DNA of 64,000 nucleotides from Sulfuricurvum sp. PC08-66. GTDB lineage: Bacteria; Campylobacterota; Campylobacteria; Campylobacterales; Sulfurimonadaceae. The stretch is taken from assembly GCA_000830255.1 (NCBI GenBank), contig JQIT01000006.1:62001-126000 (forward strand), written 5' to 3'. The notes below the pieces were generated by a model. The model did no database searches. It was given only the letters and a program-made list of their open reading frames with translations, and was not told the origin of the DNA. How positions within the stretch are numbered: the first letter of the stretch is position 1; each line of letters starts with the position of its first letter. This document shows, piece after piece, positions 46,527 through 55,861 of the stretch. The translations under genes and the position numbers were made by a program.

Positions 46527-46559
46527 ATAATAGCACATTAAACATGAGTCAACTATAAT
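46527..46559. promoter_or_regulatory. Divergent -10 elements for nadA and plsY
   Basis: TATAAT (46554-46559) precedes plsY on the plus strand. On the minus strand TGC-TATTAT (box 46532-46527), an extended -10, precedes nadA. AAAGGAG is the plsY ribosome site. Confidence 0.45.
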
Positions 46560-46584
46560 CCGCCACACCATTCAAAGGAGCTTT

Positions 46585-47199
46585 ATGCCCGAGTTTTTGA
46601 CCAATCCCAATCTGCTTTTTTACCTCGCCGCTTACCTACTTGGCGGTATCCCATTTGGCGTGATTTTGGCCAAACAATTTGCGGGTGTCGATATCCGTAA
46701 TGCAGGCAGTGGCAACATCGGTGCGACCAACGTACTGCGTGTCGTCAAAGAAAAAGACCCCAAACTTGCCAAAAAATTGATGTTCGCCACCTTCGGCTTC
46801 GACGCTATCAAAGGCGCCATGATGATAGGTATCGCCGCCCTTGCAGGCATGAGCGAAGCGACATTGTGGATGGTAGGCGTTTTGTCTGTGTTGGGTCACT
46901 GTTTTAGTCCCTTTTTGAAATTCGAAGGGGGCAAAGGCGTAGCTACAGGCGTAGGCGTCACCCTCGCGATGATTCCTATCGAGGGTCTGCTAGGGCTTGG
47001 TGTATGGCTCTTACTGGCCAAAACACTCAAAATCTCCTCGATATCCTCGCTTTTGGGCGTATTGACAGGGGTAGGCAGTAGCTTTTTCATCCATCCTGAT
47101 ATGCCTCATGCACCGATGGTCATCATCGGCTTTATTATTTTCTACAAACACATCCCCAACATCGTGCGTCTGGTCAAAGGCGAAGAGAAGCGCGTGTGA
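46585..47199 (+). CDS. plsY: Glycerol-3-phosphate acyltransferase PlsY
   Basis: PlsY transfers acyl from acyl phosphate to glycerol 3-phosphate in the inner membrane. The 204-residue protein has the three cytoplasmic motifs: AGSGNIGATNVLR near residue 40, the GHCFSPFLKFEGGKGVATG segment near 112, and the closing FYKHIPNIVRLVKGEE. Five membrane helices are visible. folB begins inside its last 4 bases. The order plsY-folB-cosR-fdxB-ppx is that of C. jejuni. Confidence 0.95.
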   Translation: MPEFLTNPNLLFYLAAYLLGGIPFGVILAKQFAGVDIRNAGSGNIGATNVLRVVKEKDPKLAKKLMFATFGFDAIKGAMMIGIAALAGMSEATLWMVGVLSVLGHCFSPFLKFEGGKGVATGVGVTLAMIPIEGLLGLGVWLLLAKTLKISSISSLLGVLTGVGSSFFIHPDMPHAPMVIIGFIIFYKHIPNIVRLVKGEEKRV

Positions 47200-47525
47200 G
47201 AGTCACACTAGAGGAGTTACACGTAGAGTGTATCGTGGGGATTTTGCCCCATGAGCGCACCACACCGCAACGCCTCACCGTCAAATGCGTCGTCGATTAT
47301 GATTATCGAGAGGGTCTATTCGTCGATTATGCGCTCTTGGCACACCGTATCGAAACACTCCTCATCGATAGACAGTTTGGACTCCTCGAAGAGGCAATTG
47401 CCGCACTTTTTGTCTCGATACCGCAACATTTTTCAAACATCCAAAAAATAGAGCTAACTCTCTCAAAACCCGATATTCTCGACAATGGCATCGCAAGTGT
47501 GAGTGACTCCCTCACAATGCTTTAG
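47196..47525 (+). CDS. folB: Dihydroneopterin aldolase
   Basis: The 109-residue protein fits FolB of folate synthesis: VECIVGILPHERTTPQ near residue 11 (usual GxxxxEr..Q), the YALLAHRIETLL helix with a conserved Tyr, and KIELTLSKPDILD near residue 88. It is shorter than most FolB proteins but of the size seen in this phylum. Its start is coupled to plsY by an overlap of 4 bases. Confidence 0.88.
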   Translation: MRVTLEELHVECIVGILPHERTTPQRLTVKCVVDYDYREGLFVDYALLAHRIETLLIDRQFGLLEEAIAALFVSIPQHFSNIQKIELTLSKPDILDNGIASVSDSLTML

Positions 47526-47566
47526 AAATAATAAAAAAGTTTTTAAACAAAAATAAAATTGTATGC

Positions 47567-47572
47567 TATACT
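47567..47572 (+). promoter_or_regulatory. Extended -10 promoter for cosR
   Basis: TGC-TATACT (box 47567-47572) is an extended -10 element, 32 bases before the ATG, in an AT-rich gap after folB. It would give cosR and its kinase gene a transcript of their own. Confidence 0.5.
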
Positions 47573-47604
47573 TTCAAAAAAATTTAAGAGACGGACAAAA
47601 ATAG

Positions 47605-48276
47605 ATGCGTATTCTCATTATTGAAGACGAAGTAACCCTCAACAAAATGTTGGCTGAAGGACTCAAGGAGTTTGGCTATCAAAGCGACGTGGTAGAGAAC
47701 CTCAAAGACGGCGAATATTATTTGGATATTCGTAATTACGACCTCATTTTGATGGACTGGATGCTTCCAGATGGCAACGGTGTGGATATTATCCCCACTA
47801 TCAAACAAACCTCACCCAAAAGCGTCATCGTAGTACTCTCTGCGCGTGATGACAAAGAGAGCGAAATCGAAGCGTTGCGTGCAGGTGCCGATGACTATAT
47901 TCGCAAACCTTTTGACTTTGATGTCCTCGTAGCACGTATCGAAGCGCGTTTGCGTTTTGGCGGTAGCAACATCATCGAAATCGAAGACCTCATCATCAAC
48001 CCTGAAGAGGAAAAAATCACCTACAAAGAGCAAGATATCGAGCTCAAAGGCAAACCGTTTGAGGTGCTTACACACTTGGCGCGTCACCGTGACCAAATTG
48101 TCTCCAAAGAGCAACTCTTGGATGCTATTTGGGAAGAGCCTGAATTGGTCACGCCCAACGTTATCGAGGTGGCTATCAACCAAATCCGTCAAAAAATGGA
48201 TAAACCTCTCAATATCACTACGATTGAGACTGTACGACGTAGAGGCTACCGCTTTTGCTTTCCAAAAGAAGTATAA
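47605..48276 (+). CDS. cosR: CosR-like OmpR-family response regulator
   Basis: The 223-residue regulator has a receiver (acidic IEDE, phosphoacceptor Asp51 in LILMDWMLPDG, Lys in YIRKPFDF) and an OmpR winged helix (KPFEVLTHLARHRDQIVSK; TIETVRRRGYRF) nearly identical to C. jejuni CosR as I recall it. In Campylobacter CosR is an essential orphan regulator of oxidative-stress and efflux genes that lacks this Asp. Here Asp51 is present and a histidine kinase gene overlaps the end by 22 bases, so ordinary phospho-signalling is expected. Neighbours folB and fdxB match the CosR locus. Confidence 0.9.
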   Translation: MRILIIEDEVTLNKMLAEGLKEFGYQSDVVENLKDGEYYLDIRNYDLILMDWMLPDGNGVDIIPTIKQTSPKSVIVVLSARDDKESEIEALRAGADDYIRKPFDFDVLVARIEARLRFGGSNIIEIEDLIINPEEEKITYKEQDIELKGKPFEVLTHLARHRDQIVSKEQLLDAIWEEPELVTPNVIEVAINQIRQKMDKPLNITTIETVRRRGYRFCFPKEV

Positions 48277-49571
48277 GAAGCCGCTTCATACTCCAAATCC
48301 TCGTCGCTTCGGCGGGGCTTTTAATTATTTTCTCCTCTATCCTCTATGTCTATATCCAACAATCTATCTTCGATGAAAAGCGACGTGAACTTATCCACCT
48401 AGCCCAAAATGTCGTGATGCACACCGCCATCGACCAACCCCAACAATTTCCCAACGAGACACTGGGCGTTACCATCGATTTGGTCACTATCCAAGAGGAG
48501 GTGACCACCCTGCTCTTGGGCGAACGCACTATCAACAATGAGCACTTTTTGGTGCTTTATTACCCTTTTGACAGCACCAACAAGAGCTACATTCGTATCA
48601 CCAAAGAGTTCACAAGCACCAAAAAACTCCTCAACCGCATCCTCAACTCGATTTTCATCATCAATGCCATTAGCTTTTTGTTCGTCGTGGTCTACGCTTT
48701 TGCCTTTGCCAATATGCTCATAGCGCCCATCACCGCGCTGACTACCAAGCTCTCGAAGATGAATGAAAATTTTATGAACAATCTCGATATCGCACGCTTG
48801 CCTATCGAGTTTATGCCCTTGGGTGAGAGCGTCAATAATCTCATCAACCGTATCCAGACCTTCGTGCGTTACCAAAAAGAGCTCTTCATTGGCGCCGCAC
48901 ACGAGCTCAAAACGCCCCTAGCGGTCATGAAGCTCAAAAACGAAGTGACCCTCATCAAAACACGCGAGAGCGACAAATATATCGAAGCACTCAAAACCAA
49001 CATCGACTCCATCAACCAAATGAACAAAATTGTGGCTGATATTCTCAACGTAGGTCGACAAGAGGGGGCGCATTTCGAGAAGCCTGTGACTATCGATGTC
49101 ATCGCCTTTTTGCACCAAAAATCGAGCGATTTCAAGCTTTTGGCGGAGCATGAGAACAAGCAACTCATTATCGACCTCAAACCCAACGCCTACATCATGC
49201 TCACCCAGCCCTCACTCATCAACCAAATCGTCCAAAATTTCTTGCAAAATGCGCTCAAATTTACCCCTGAGGGCAAATCGGTCTCGATTACTTCGTGCGA
49301 AACCGATTATGGCTTGGAGATATGTGTAGAGGATGAGGGGTGTGGTATCGATGAGCATATGGACCATTTTGCCCCCTTCAAACGCTCAGGCAACAAGAGT
49401 GGCGTAGGGCTGGGACTCTTTTTGGCCAAAAGTGCGGCAGATGCCCTAAATGCCACTATTAACCTACGCAACCGTGAAGATGGGAAGGGCGCCAAAGCGA
49501 CCCTCATTCTGTGCAGCTCCCTTGTCTGTTTACTCCCCAAAAAAAAGCCCCAAAAGAGCAAAAAAGAGTAG
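48255..49571 (+). CDS. Sensor histidine kinase paired with CosR-like regulator
   Basis: This 438-residue membrane kinase has helices at about residues 10-33 and 134-156 that enclose a periplasmic sensor of about 100 residues. A linker leads to the phosphorylation site AAHELKTPLAVMK near residue 218. The ATPase boxes are NFLQNALKFTPEG, EDEGCGI and GVGLGLFLAKS. The tail is Lys-rich. It begins with TTG inside cosR. No kinase is found at this locus in C. jejuni as I know it, so the pair may show the ancestral state of the system. Confidence 0.88.
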   Translation: MLSKRSIRSRFILQILVASAGLLIIFSSILYVYIQQSIFDEKRRELIHLAQNVVMHTAIDQPQQFPNETLGVTIDLVTIQEEVTTLLLGERTINNEHFLVLYYPFDSTNKSYIRITKEFTSTKKLLNRILNSIFIINAISFLFVVVYAFAFANMLIAPITALTTKLSKMNENFMNNLDIARLPIEFMPLGESVNNLINRIQTFVRYQKELFIGAAHELKTPLAVMKLKNEVTLIKTRESDKYIEALKTNIDSINQMNKIVADILNVGRQEGAHFEKPVTIDVIAFLHQKSSDFKLLAEHENKQLIIDLKPNAYIMLTQPSLINQIVQNFLQNALKFTPEGKSVSITSCETDYGLEICVEDEGCGIDEHMDHFAPFKRSGNKSGVGLGLFLAKSAADALNATINLRNREDGKGAKATLILCSSLVCLLPKKKPQKSKKE

Positions 49572-49623
49572 AGGACTTAAGCTACTCTAGGCTATAAACT
49601 CACAAAAATAAGAAAGAAAATTT

Positions 49624-49875
49624 ATGGCGTTATTAATCAATGAAGAGTGTATTGCATGCGATGCATGCCGCGAAGAGTGCCCTACAAACGCTATTAGTGA
49701 GGGGGATCCTATCTATGTGGTCGATCCCGATTTGTGTACTGAGTGCGTCATGATTTACGACGAGCCTGCATGTATCGAGGTGTGCCCTGTAGATTGTTTC
49801 ACCATCGACCCCGATAATGAAGAGTCTATCGAAGAGCTCACCTTCAAACACAAACAACTTGGGATTGAATCCTAG
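49624..49875 (+). CDS. fdxB: Two-cluster 4Fe-4S ferredoxin
   Basis: The 83-residue protein has C-x2-C-x2-C-x3-C at residues 9-19 (CIACDACREECP) and a second set, CTECVMIYDEPACIEVCPVD, in which an insertion parts the first Cys pair from the rest, as in YfhL/Alvin-type ferredoxins. These carry low-potential electrons for radical SAM or biosynthetic enzymes. The locus equals C. jejuni fdxB between cosR and ppx. Confidence 0.93.
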   Translation: MALLINEECIACDACREECPTNAISEGDPIYVVDPDLCTECVMIYDEPACIEVCPVDCFTIDPDNEESIEELTFKHKQLGIES

Positions 49876-49877
49876 CC

Positions 49878-51335
49878 GTGGCTAAGCGTACAGCAGTCAT
49901 CGACATCGGTTCGAACTCTGTTCGCATCGTCATCTACGAAAAAACCTCTCGCTACGCTTTTCACCTCCTGCGCGAAGACAAGAGTAAAGTCCGCATCGGT
50001 GAAGGCGCCTACAAACAGGGTGGTATGCTACAAGAAGCGGCGATGCAACGCGCTTTTGAGACTATCGAAGAGTTCGTCACCATCGCCAAAAGCTACAAAG
50101 TACGCAAAATTCTCTGTGTCGCCACCTCTGCTCTGCGCGATGCACCCAATCGTGACGTCTTTATCAAACGCGTCTCTAGCAGACTCTCTCTCAATATCAA
50201 GGTCATCGATGGCGCCCAAGAGGCACAATTGGGTGGTATCGCCGTTGCCAATATGCTCCCTCCCAATAACTACGTCACCATCGATATAGGGGGAGGCTCT
50301 ACGGAGTTGGCTAGCATCCAAAACGGCATGATTGTGGAGCAGCTCTCCTTGGATTTGGGGACGGTGCGTCTCAAAGAGCTCTTTTGTGACGAAGGGCGTT
50401 TCGATGATGCGGTGGCGTATATCAAAAATGCCGCTCTTGCCATCCCTCCTAGCTATCTCAATCGACCTATCGCTGGTATCGGTGGCACCATTCGTGCCGT
50501 ATCGATGGCGTATATGCGCTACATTGGCTACCCTATCAAGGTACTGCACGGCTTTAGCTACACCACCAAAGCTATCACGCTCTTTAGCAAAAAAATTTAC
50601 CAACGCCCACCCCAAGAGCTCAAGCTCCTTGGCATCAAATCAGAACGCTTCGATGTCATCGATGCAGGTACGCTTATCTACACCACACTCTTGGAACACC
50701 TCCAAGCACCAGAGGTGACAGTGAGCCAAGTGGGCGTACGCGAAGGTCGATTCATTCAAGACCTCTTGCGCCATCAACGACACATGCGCTTCCCTACGCC
50801 TATCAATCCTACGATGCAAAGCCTCATCGACCGCTATATCGATGATTTGGAGTATGTAAAAAACCTCAAACGCACTGCGTTGGAGCTCTTTGACCTACTG
50901 CACGAAAAATTGCAACTCCCTGTCGCCTATCGAGAGCTACTAGGGCATGCCGCAACGCTCTCCAATATCGGTGTAGAGCTAAACTACTACGATTTTGAGC
51001 GTCACAGTTTTTATCTCATTTTGCACTCTATCTATGGCATGAGCCATCGAGAGACACTTTTGGTGGCTACTTTGGTGCGCTATCACACCTCCAAAGAGCC
51101 CTCTGAAGCCTTTATCCAAAAATACAAAACATTGCTCCCCAAACTCAAAGAGATAAAAGGACTTATCTACTTACTAGCATTGGCTTCTAGCATGCTCAAA
51201 GCCAATCCCAAAACCCTCCCCTTTGAGGTGACATGGACAGGCACACAGCTGCATCTACACTCTCTTGCCAAAAATCATTTGGCTATCGAGAAGCTCAAAC
51301 GCCTCGAATCGCCTATCAAAATCATCATCGATTAG
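49878..51335 (+). CDS. ppx: Ppx/GppA exopolyphosphatase or pppGpp phosphohydrolase
   Basis: The 485-residue protein has an actin-like ATPase fold: AVIDIGSNSVRIVIYE at the start, VTIDIGGGSTELASI near residue 134 and IAGIGGTIRAVSMAY near 196. A C-terminal HD-like helical region (residues about 310-480) follows. It hydrolyses polyphosphate or (p)ppGpp; C. jejuni has two such proteins and this locus matches one. It begins with GTG two bases after fdxB and is convergent with bamA. Confidence 0.93.
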   Translation: MAKRTAVIDIGSNSVRIVIYEKTSRYAFHLLREDKSKVRIGEGAYKQGGMLQEAAMQRAFETIEEFVTIAKSYKVRKILCVATSALRDAPNRDVFIKRVSSRLSLNIKVIDGAQEAQLGGIAVANMLPPNNYVTIDIGGGSTELASIQNGMIVEQLSLDLGTVRLKELFCDEGRFDDAVAYIKNAALAIPPSYLNRPIAGIGGTIRAVSMAYMRYIGYPIKVLHGFSYTTKAITLFSKKIYQRPPQELKLLGIKSERFDVIDAGTLIYTTLLEHLQAPEVTVSQVGVREGRFIQDLLRHQRHMRFPTPINPTMQSLIDRYIDDLEYVKNLKRTALELFDLLHEKLQLPVAYRELLGHAATLSNIGVELNYYDFERHSFYLILHSIYGMSHRETLLVATLVRYHTSKEPSEAFIQKYKTLLPKLKEIKGLIYLLALASSMLKANPKTLPFEVTWTGTQLHLHSLAKNHLAIEKLKRLESPIKIIID

Positions 51336-51338
51336 AGG

Positions 51339-53591
51339 CTAAAAGGCGCGTCCGATAGAGAACTCAAAGCCATTGAGGCTATCGCCCACTTTGTTATCAA
51401 AGGCTTGAGCAAAGATAAGTGCGATAGGCCCCATAGGTGAAAACCACTCCAGTTGCGCACCATAACCACCACGCCCCTCTTGGGTAAAGCTATCACGCCC
51501 GATGTAACCGTAATCGATAAAGAGCGCCCATCGTAGTCGTGCAGACTCTAACAGTGGCAAACTCAACTCCAACGTATTGCTTATCATCTTGGTCGCATAG
51601 AAGGTGCGCACGCTTGTCGAACTGTCGTATGCTGGCAATGAGAAAGCCAAATAACCCCGCACAGTCCCCAATCCACCCATGAAAAAGTGCTCATCCAAAG
51701 GGACAAATCCCAAATCTTTTATGACGCGGAAATTGCCCTTGTAGCGAAGTACCGCATCGTATTTGAGCCAATCATTTAGCCCCACGTAGGTTGCTACTGA
51801 GAGTGAATCTTTGACAAACTTCGCGCTACCACCAATCCCTGCTACCTCTATGGCATTGGTGATGTTCCACCCCTCTCTTGGGACATAGTAATCATCAGTA
51901 TCGTTGAAGGTCATCGATGCCGAAAGAGAGCTTTTTTCATAGGGCTGAGTCTGTTCAGCAGTATAGAGTGAGGAGTTGTAGTCAGTGAAAGCAGTATCGA
52001 TATAGCGATAGGCGACATTGCCTGAAATCGTACGCGTGAAGCGTTTGCCGACGCTCAAGGTCGCACCCGCTTGGTTGGAGACATATTGCGTTACGGGTGT
52101 ATCGGTATTGTAGTTGTCGACCAGTTGAAAGCGACGAATATAGAGATTAACACTTCCGCTGTAGGTGCTGTCAAAGATACGTGGATTGGTCAATCCAATG
52201 GAGTACTCGCTTTGGTATTGGCTGCCTTGAAGTTTGAGCGCCAAATTGAGCCCACTCCCAAAAATATTGCGGTCGCTTAGACTCGCATCGAAGCTCAAAC
52301 CACCGTAGGTACCGTATCCACCGCCCACTTGGATATTGCCTGTAGGCGCCTCTTGGACATGCACGACCAAATCCATCTCGTTGGCAGAGACGCGTTTCTC
52401 TTCGATGGTGGACTCTTTGAAATAGCCCGTACGTCCCAAGGCGCTTTTGCTATCCTTGAGGTCAGTCATGTTGTACAAATCCCCTGGGGCTAAAAAAACT
52501 TCGCGTCGAATAACACGGTCAAGCGTACGTGTATTGCCCGTGATAATGACATCGCGAATATAGACCTTTTCGCCTGCGACGATATCGTAGACGACATTGA
52601 CGGTGCCGTTGGGGTCTTTTTGCAAATCGGGGCGCACTTGGGCATAAGCGTATCCCTCATTGGCTATAAGCGTTTGAATGGCTTGCATATCTTCGCGCAA
52701 AAGTCCAATGTTGAAAACCTCGTCGCTTTTGAGCTTGATACTCTTATTGACCTCTTGGGTATCGACGATGCCCTCATGCCCCAAAAAGCTCACCTTATCG
52801 ACACTGTACTGCATCCCCTCTTCTACGCGATAGGCAAGCTCTGCGGTGTAGCTGTTGAAATTGACCCGCAAGAGTGGCGTATCGACCTTGGCATCCAAAT
52901 AGCCATTTTGCATATAGGTGTCGCGCAGTCGCATGGGGTCAATTTTGAGCTCTGGGAGTTTAAGTTCACCGTTGCTTCGTCCTGGAATCCAGCCCAAAAA
53001 CTCCTCGGCTTTGTTGGCGATGCTCGCGTAGACTTTGTCTCGGTCAAGCCCGTTGACACCCTCTAATAAGAGCTGTGTGATGGTGATTTTTTTGCCCTTA
53101 TTGACCAAAAAAGTCAATGAGATACTGCCGTTTTCCAAAACCTCCGACTCTACCTCGACGATAGAGTCGATAGCACCCTCTTTTTCTAGCTCTCGAAGGA
53201 TGCGTTTTTTGGCTTCATCGACACTGCGTTGGTCAAAAATCTGCCCTTTTTTGAGTCCCAAAACAGTCAACTGCTCATCAGAGTCGCTCTCCTTAAAACC
53301 CTTGACACTGATATGCGAAATGATGGGCTTTTCGATACAGACGATGGTGATATTACCTGCTTCGTTGTAAACAGCAATATCTTTGAAATAACCCTGCTCA
53401 AAAAGCTTTTTGATACCCACATCGAGCTGCTCCTCATCGAGCCAATCTCCCGCGTCCAACCCAATCGTCTCGATAGCCACCTCATTGGAGAGATGCACCA
53501 AACCTTTGAAGCTCATCGATTCGATAATCGCACCCCATGTTAGCAGAGGAAAAAGAAGTAAAAGGAGTAAAAACGAGGGGAGTTTGCGCAC
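51339..53591 (-). CDS. bamA: Outer-membrane assembly factor BamA
   Basis: BamA inserts beta-barrel proteins into the outer membrane. The 750-residue precursor has a signal peptide (LPSFLLLLLLFPLLTWG), five POTRA repeats (residues about 20-350; for example YIRDVIITGNTRTLDRVIRRE) and a 16-strand barrel. The barrel holds the loop-6 motif VRGYLAFSLP near residue 655 (usual VRGY/F) and ends in Phe. tyrA diverges from it, as in C. jejuni. Confidence 0.96.
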   Translation of the reverse strand: MRKLPSFLLLLLLFPLLTWGAIIESMSFKGLVHLSNEVAIETIGLDAGDWLDEEQLDVGIKKLFEQGYFKDIAVYNEAGNITIVCIEKPIISHISVKGFKESDSDEQLTVLGLKKGQIFDQRSVDEAKKRILRELEKEGAIDSIVEVESEVLENGSISLTFLVNKGKKITITQLLLEGVNGLDRDKVYASIANKAEEFLGWIPGRSNGELKLPELKIDPMRLRDTYMQNGYLDAKVDTPLLRVNFNSYTAELAYRVEEGMQYSVDKVSFLGHEGIVDTQEVNKSIKLKSDEVFNIGLLREDMQAIQTLIANEGYAYAQVRPDLQKDPNGTVNVVYDIVAGEKVYIRDVIITGNTRTLDRVIRREVFLAPGDLYNMTDLKDSKSALGRTGYFKESTIEEKRVSANEMDLVVHVQEAPTGNIQVGGGYGTYGGLSFDASLSDRNIFGSGLNLALKLQGSQYQSEYSIGLTNPRIFDSTYSGSVNLYIRRFQLVDNYNTDTPVTQYVSNQAGATLSVGKRFTRTISGNVAYRYIDTAFTDYNSSLYTAEQTQPYEKSSLSASMTFNDTDDYYVPREGWNITNAIEVAGIGGSAKFVKDSLSVATYVGLNDWLKYDAVLRYKGNFRVIKDLGFVPLDEHFFMGGLGTVRGYLAFSLPAYDSSTSVRTFYATKMISNTLELSLPLLESARLRWALFIDYGYIGRDSFTQEGRGGYGAQLEWFSPMGPIALIFAQAFDNKVGDSLNGFEFSIGRAF

Positions 53592-53709
53592 AAAAAGCCT
53601 TTTTTTAAAGCAACATTTTATCGTCGATGGGTAAACAATAAGAGCGCTATTTTAGCGAAAGATGATTAAATTAGGTTGTGTTACAATGGCGCAAAAATCG
53701 AGGGTAACA

Positions 53710-54543
53710 ATGCAAAAGAGTGTCGGAATTATCGGACTAGGATTGATGGGAGGCTCGATGGGGTTAGCACTCAAAAAAGTCCCTTTTATCTCCCATATCG
53801 TAGGTCTCGATGGTAATCCACACAACGAAAAAGAGGCGTTGAGCTTGGGACTTGTGGATGCCATCGTCGATTTTGCCACCCTGCAACAGTGCGACATTAT
53901 ATTTTTGGCGATTCCCGTCGATGCCATCATCGCAACGATGCAAAATTTCGATGCAGTTGCACCCCACACGCTCATCCTCGATTTGGGTAGCACCAAAGCC
54001 AAAATCATCTCCCAAACGCCTGCCAAACTTCGCACCCATTTCGTAGCGGCGCACCCCATGACAGGGACAGAGCGTTTTGGACCTAGCGCCGCGTTAGAGG
54101 GACTCTATACACACAAAGTAGTCGTGCTGTGCGATTTGGAAGCGAGTGGTGAGCCCCAACGCACTTTGGCATTGAAGCTTTTTGAGGCATTAGAGATGAA
54201 AATCGTACGCATGAGTGCAGTGGAACACGATAGCCATGTGGCGTACATCAGTCATTTGCCGCATGTCCTTAGCTACGCACTTGCCAATACCGTCTTGGCG
54301 CACGAAGATAGATTGAGTATTCTCAACCTTGCCGCGGGTGGATTCAAAGATATGAGCCGCTTGGCAAAAAGCAGTCCCAACATGTGGGAGGATATTTTTC
54401 GCCAAAACCAGAGCAACCTTCTAGCTACCCTGCAACAATTCCAAAAAGAGCTTGACGTTTTTGTGGAAGATATCCAAAAAGGCTCATGGGAGTCGCTCAA
54501 CGCACGTATGCAACACGCTAATACCTTGCACGAAATTCTCTAA
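53710..54543 (+). CDS. tyrA: Prephenate dehydrogenase
   Basis: TyrA oxidises prephenate (or arogenate) on the way to tyrosine. The 277-residue protein begins with the dinucleotide fold SVGIIGLGLMGGSMGLALK. It contains DLGSTKAKI near residue 98, AAHPMTGTERFGP near 115 and SHLPHVLSYALANT near 180. The longer frame from 53662 is not needed; the ATG at 53710 has AGGGTAAC upstream. No chorismate mutase domain is fused. Confidence 0.94.
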   Translation: MQKSVGIIGLGLMGGSMGLALKKVPFISHIVGLDGNPHNEKEALSLGLVDAIVDFATLQQCDIIFLAIPVDAIIATMQNFDAVAPHTLILDLGSTKAKIISQTPAKLRTHFVAAHPMTGTERFGPSAALEGLYTHKVVVLCDLEASGEPQRTLALKLFEALEMKIVRMSAVEHDSHVAYISHLPHVLSYALANTVLAHEDRLSILNLAAGGFKDMSRLAKSSPNMWEDIFRQNQSNLLATLQQFQKELDVFVEDIQKGSWESLNARMQHANTLHEIL

Positions 54544-54615
54544 AATCGACAACTTTTTTTTGGCTAAAACATAACTATTACTTTTAATATTTATAAGGCA
54601 AAAAGGGCTTGGTTC

Positions 54616-54621
54616 TATAAT
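54616..54621 (+). promoter_or_regulatory. -10 element for 66-residue protein
   Basis: TATAAT lies 30 bases before the ATG, followed by the strong ribosome site AAAGGAG. The gene therefore has its own transcript, probably abundant. Confidence 0.5.
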
Positions 54622-54651
54622 GCCCGCACCAAAAAATCAAAGGAGTCTTAT

Positions 54652-54852
54652 ATGCGTGTAGTTATGGAAAAAGAGTGTGGATGTTTCAAAAAAAGCGGTA
54701 TGAGTGCAGTACAAGAGTTTGCTAGCAAAGCCGAAGCAATGAAAGTCGCCAATGAAATGGTCGAAGATATGAATGAAACTTTTTGTCAAAAACACAATTT
54801 TAGCATCGTCGAGCAAGACCAAGAGCTACTTATCAAAGTAGAATTGAACTAA
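54652..54852 (+). CDS. Small Cys-containing protein of unknown function
   Basis: This 66-residue cytoplasmic protein has no signal or membrane segment. It holds three Cys: two in KECGCFKKS near the start and one in ETFCQKHNF. The middle (EFASKAEAMKVANEMVEDMNE) is a predicted helix. I recall no function. The good promoter, strong ribosome site and isolated position make it a real gene. A metal-binding or redox role is possible but unproven. Confidence 0.7.
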   Translation: MRVVMEKECGCFKKSGMSAVQEFASKAEAMKVANEMVEDMNETFCQKHNFSIVEQDQELLIKVELN

Positions 54853-54856
54853 ACTC

Positions 54857-55783
54857 CTACGCTTTACGCTTACGGTCTAGCCAAACCATTAGCCCTTTTT
54901 GGGCGTGGAGGCGGTTCTCAGCCTCATCGAAGACCACACTTTGTGAACCCTCAAAAACCTCTTCACTCACCTCATAGCCTCGATAGGCAGGCAAACAGTG
55001 CAAAAATATCGCATCATTTTTCGCCAACGCCATCATCGCAGTATCGACAATGTACCCTGCGAAATCCTTCACACGGCGCTCTTTTTCTTGCTCTTGACCC
55101 ATCGATACCCATGTATCTGTAGTCACCACATCGGCACCCTCTACGGCTATTTTGGGGTCGTTAGTGATGATAATTTTGGCTCCACTCTCTTGAGCAAAAC
55201 GGTAAGCATCTTCCAAAATTTGGCTATCTACTTCATACCCTTTTGGCGTTGCTACACGCAGCTCAAAGCCTAGTTTTGCCGCCAACATCAACCACGAATG
55301 GGTCATGTTATTACCATCGCCTACATAGGCTACGATAGGATTATTCCCTTTGCCATGCTCTATCATGGTCATATAATCGGTGATAAGTTGCACAGGGTGA
55401 TAAGAGTCGGTCAAGCCATTGATGACAGGTACTTGCGAGAAGTGTGCAAACTCCTCGATTTTGGCTTGGCTAAAGGTGCGAATCATCACTATATCGACCA
55501 TGCGACTAATAACGCGCGCCGTATCACGCATCGGCTCACCACGTCCTAGCTGAATGTCGTTGGCAGAGAGGAAAAGCCCGATGCCGCCCAATTGATAGAT
55601 ACCCGTCTCGAAACTCACACGTGTACGCGTCGAGCTCTTCTCGAAAATCATCCCTAGCGTTTGTCCCGCCAAATAGGGAGTTTTTTCACCCGCTTTAAAC
55701 GCTTTTTTGATGCTAAGGCCCAGCTCTATAATCTCTAAAATTTCGGCTTTGGAGTAATCTCTGAGTGTCAAAAAATGTCTCAT
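54857..55783 (-). CDS. argF: Ornithine carbamoyltransferase
   Basis: ArgF makes citrulline from ornithine and carbamoyl phosphate. The 308-residue protein has [14 protein letters not shown] near residue 50 (carbamoyl-phosphate site), [13 protein letters not shown] near 120 (the HPxQ motif), and [10 protein letters not shown] near 262. Order argF, a GGDEF gene, hemB, then ribA recalls the C. jejuni argF-hemB-ribA order with one inserted gene. It is convergent with the 66-residue gene, 4 bases apart. Confidence 0.96.
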   Translation of the reverse strand: MRHFLTLRDYSKAEILEIIELGLSIKKAFKAGEKTPYLAGQTLGMIFEKSSTRTRVSFETGIYQLGGIGLFLSANDIQLGRGEPMRDTARVISRMVDIVMIRTFSQAKIEEFAHFSQVPVINGLTDSYHPVQLITDYMTMIEHGKGNNPIVAYVGDGNNMTHSWLMLAAKLGFELRVATPKGYEVDSQILEDAYRFAQESGAKIIITNDPKIAVEGADVVTTDTWVSMGQEQEKERRVKDFAGYIVDTAMMALAKNDAIFLHCLPAYRGYEVSEEVFEGSQSVVFDEAENRLHAQKGLMVWLDRKRKA

Positions 55784-55861
55784 TAGCGTTGTGGTCCCGT
55801 GGTAAAATGAGCGAAAATACTACTCTCTTGAAGCTAAAACGAATGTTAGAACTATTGTAGT

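Noticed and set aside
46497-46571. N-terminal extension of nadA
   Set aside because: The upstream codons overlap the divergent promoter region with plsY and do not resemble NadA; TTG 46496 has AGGAG at 7 bases.
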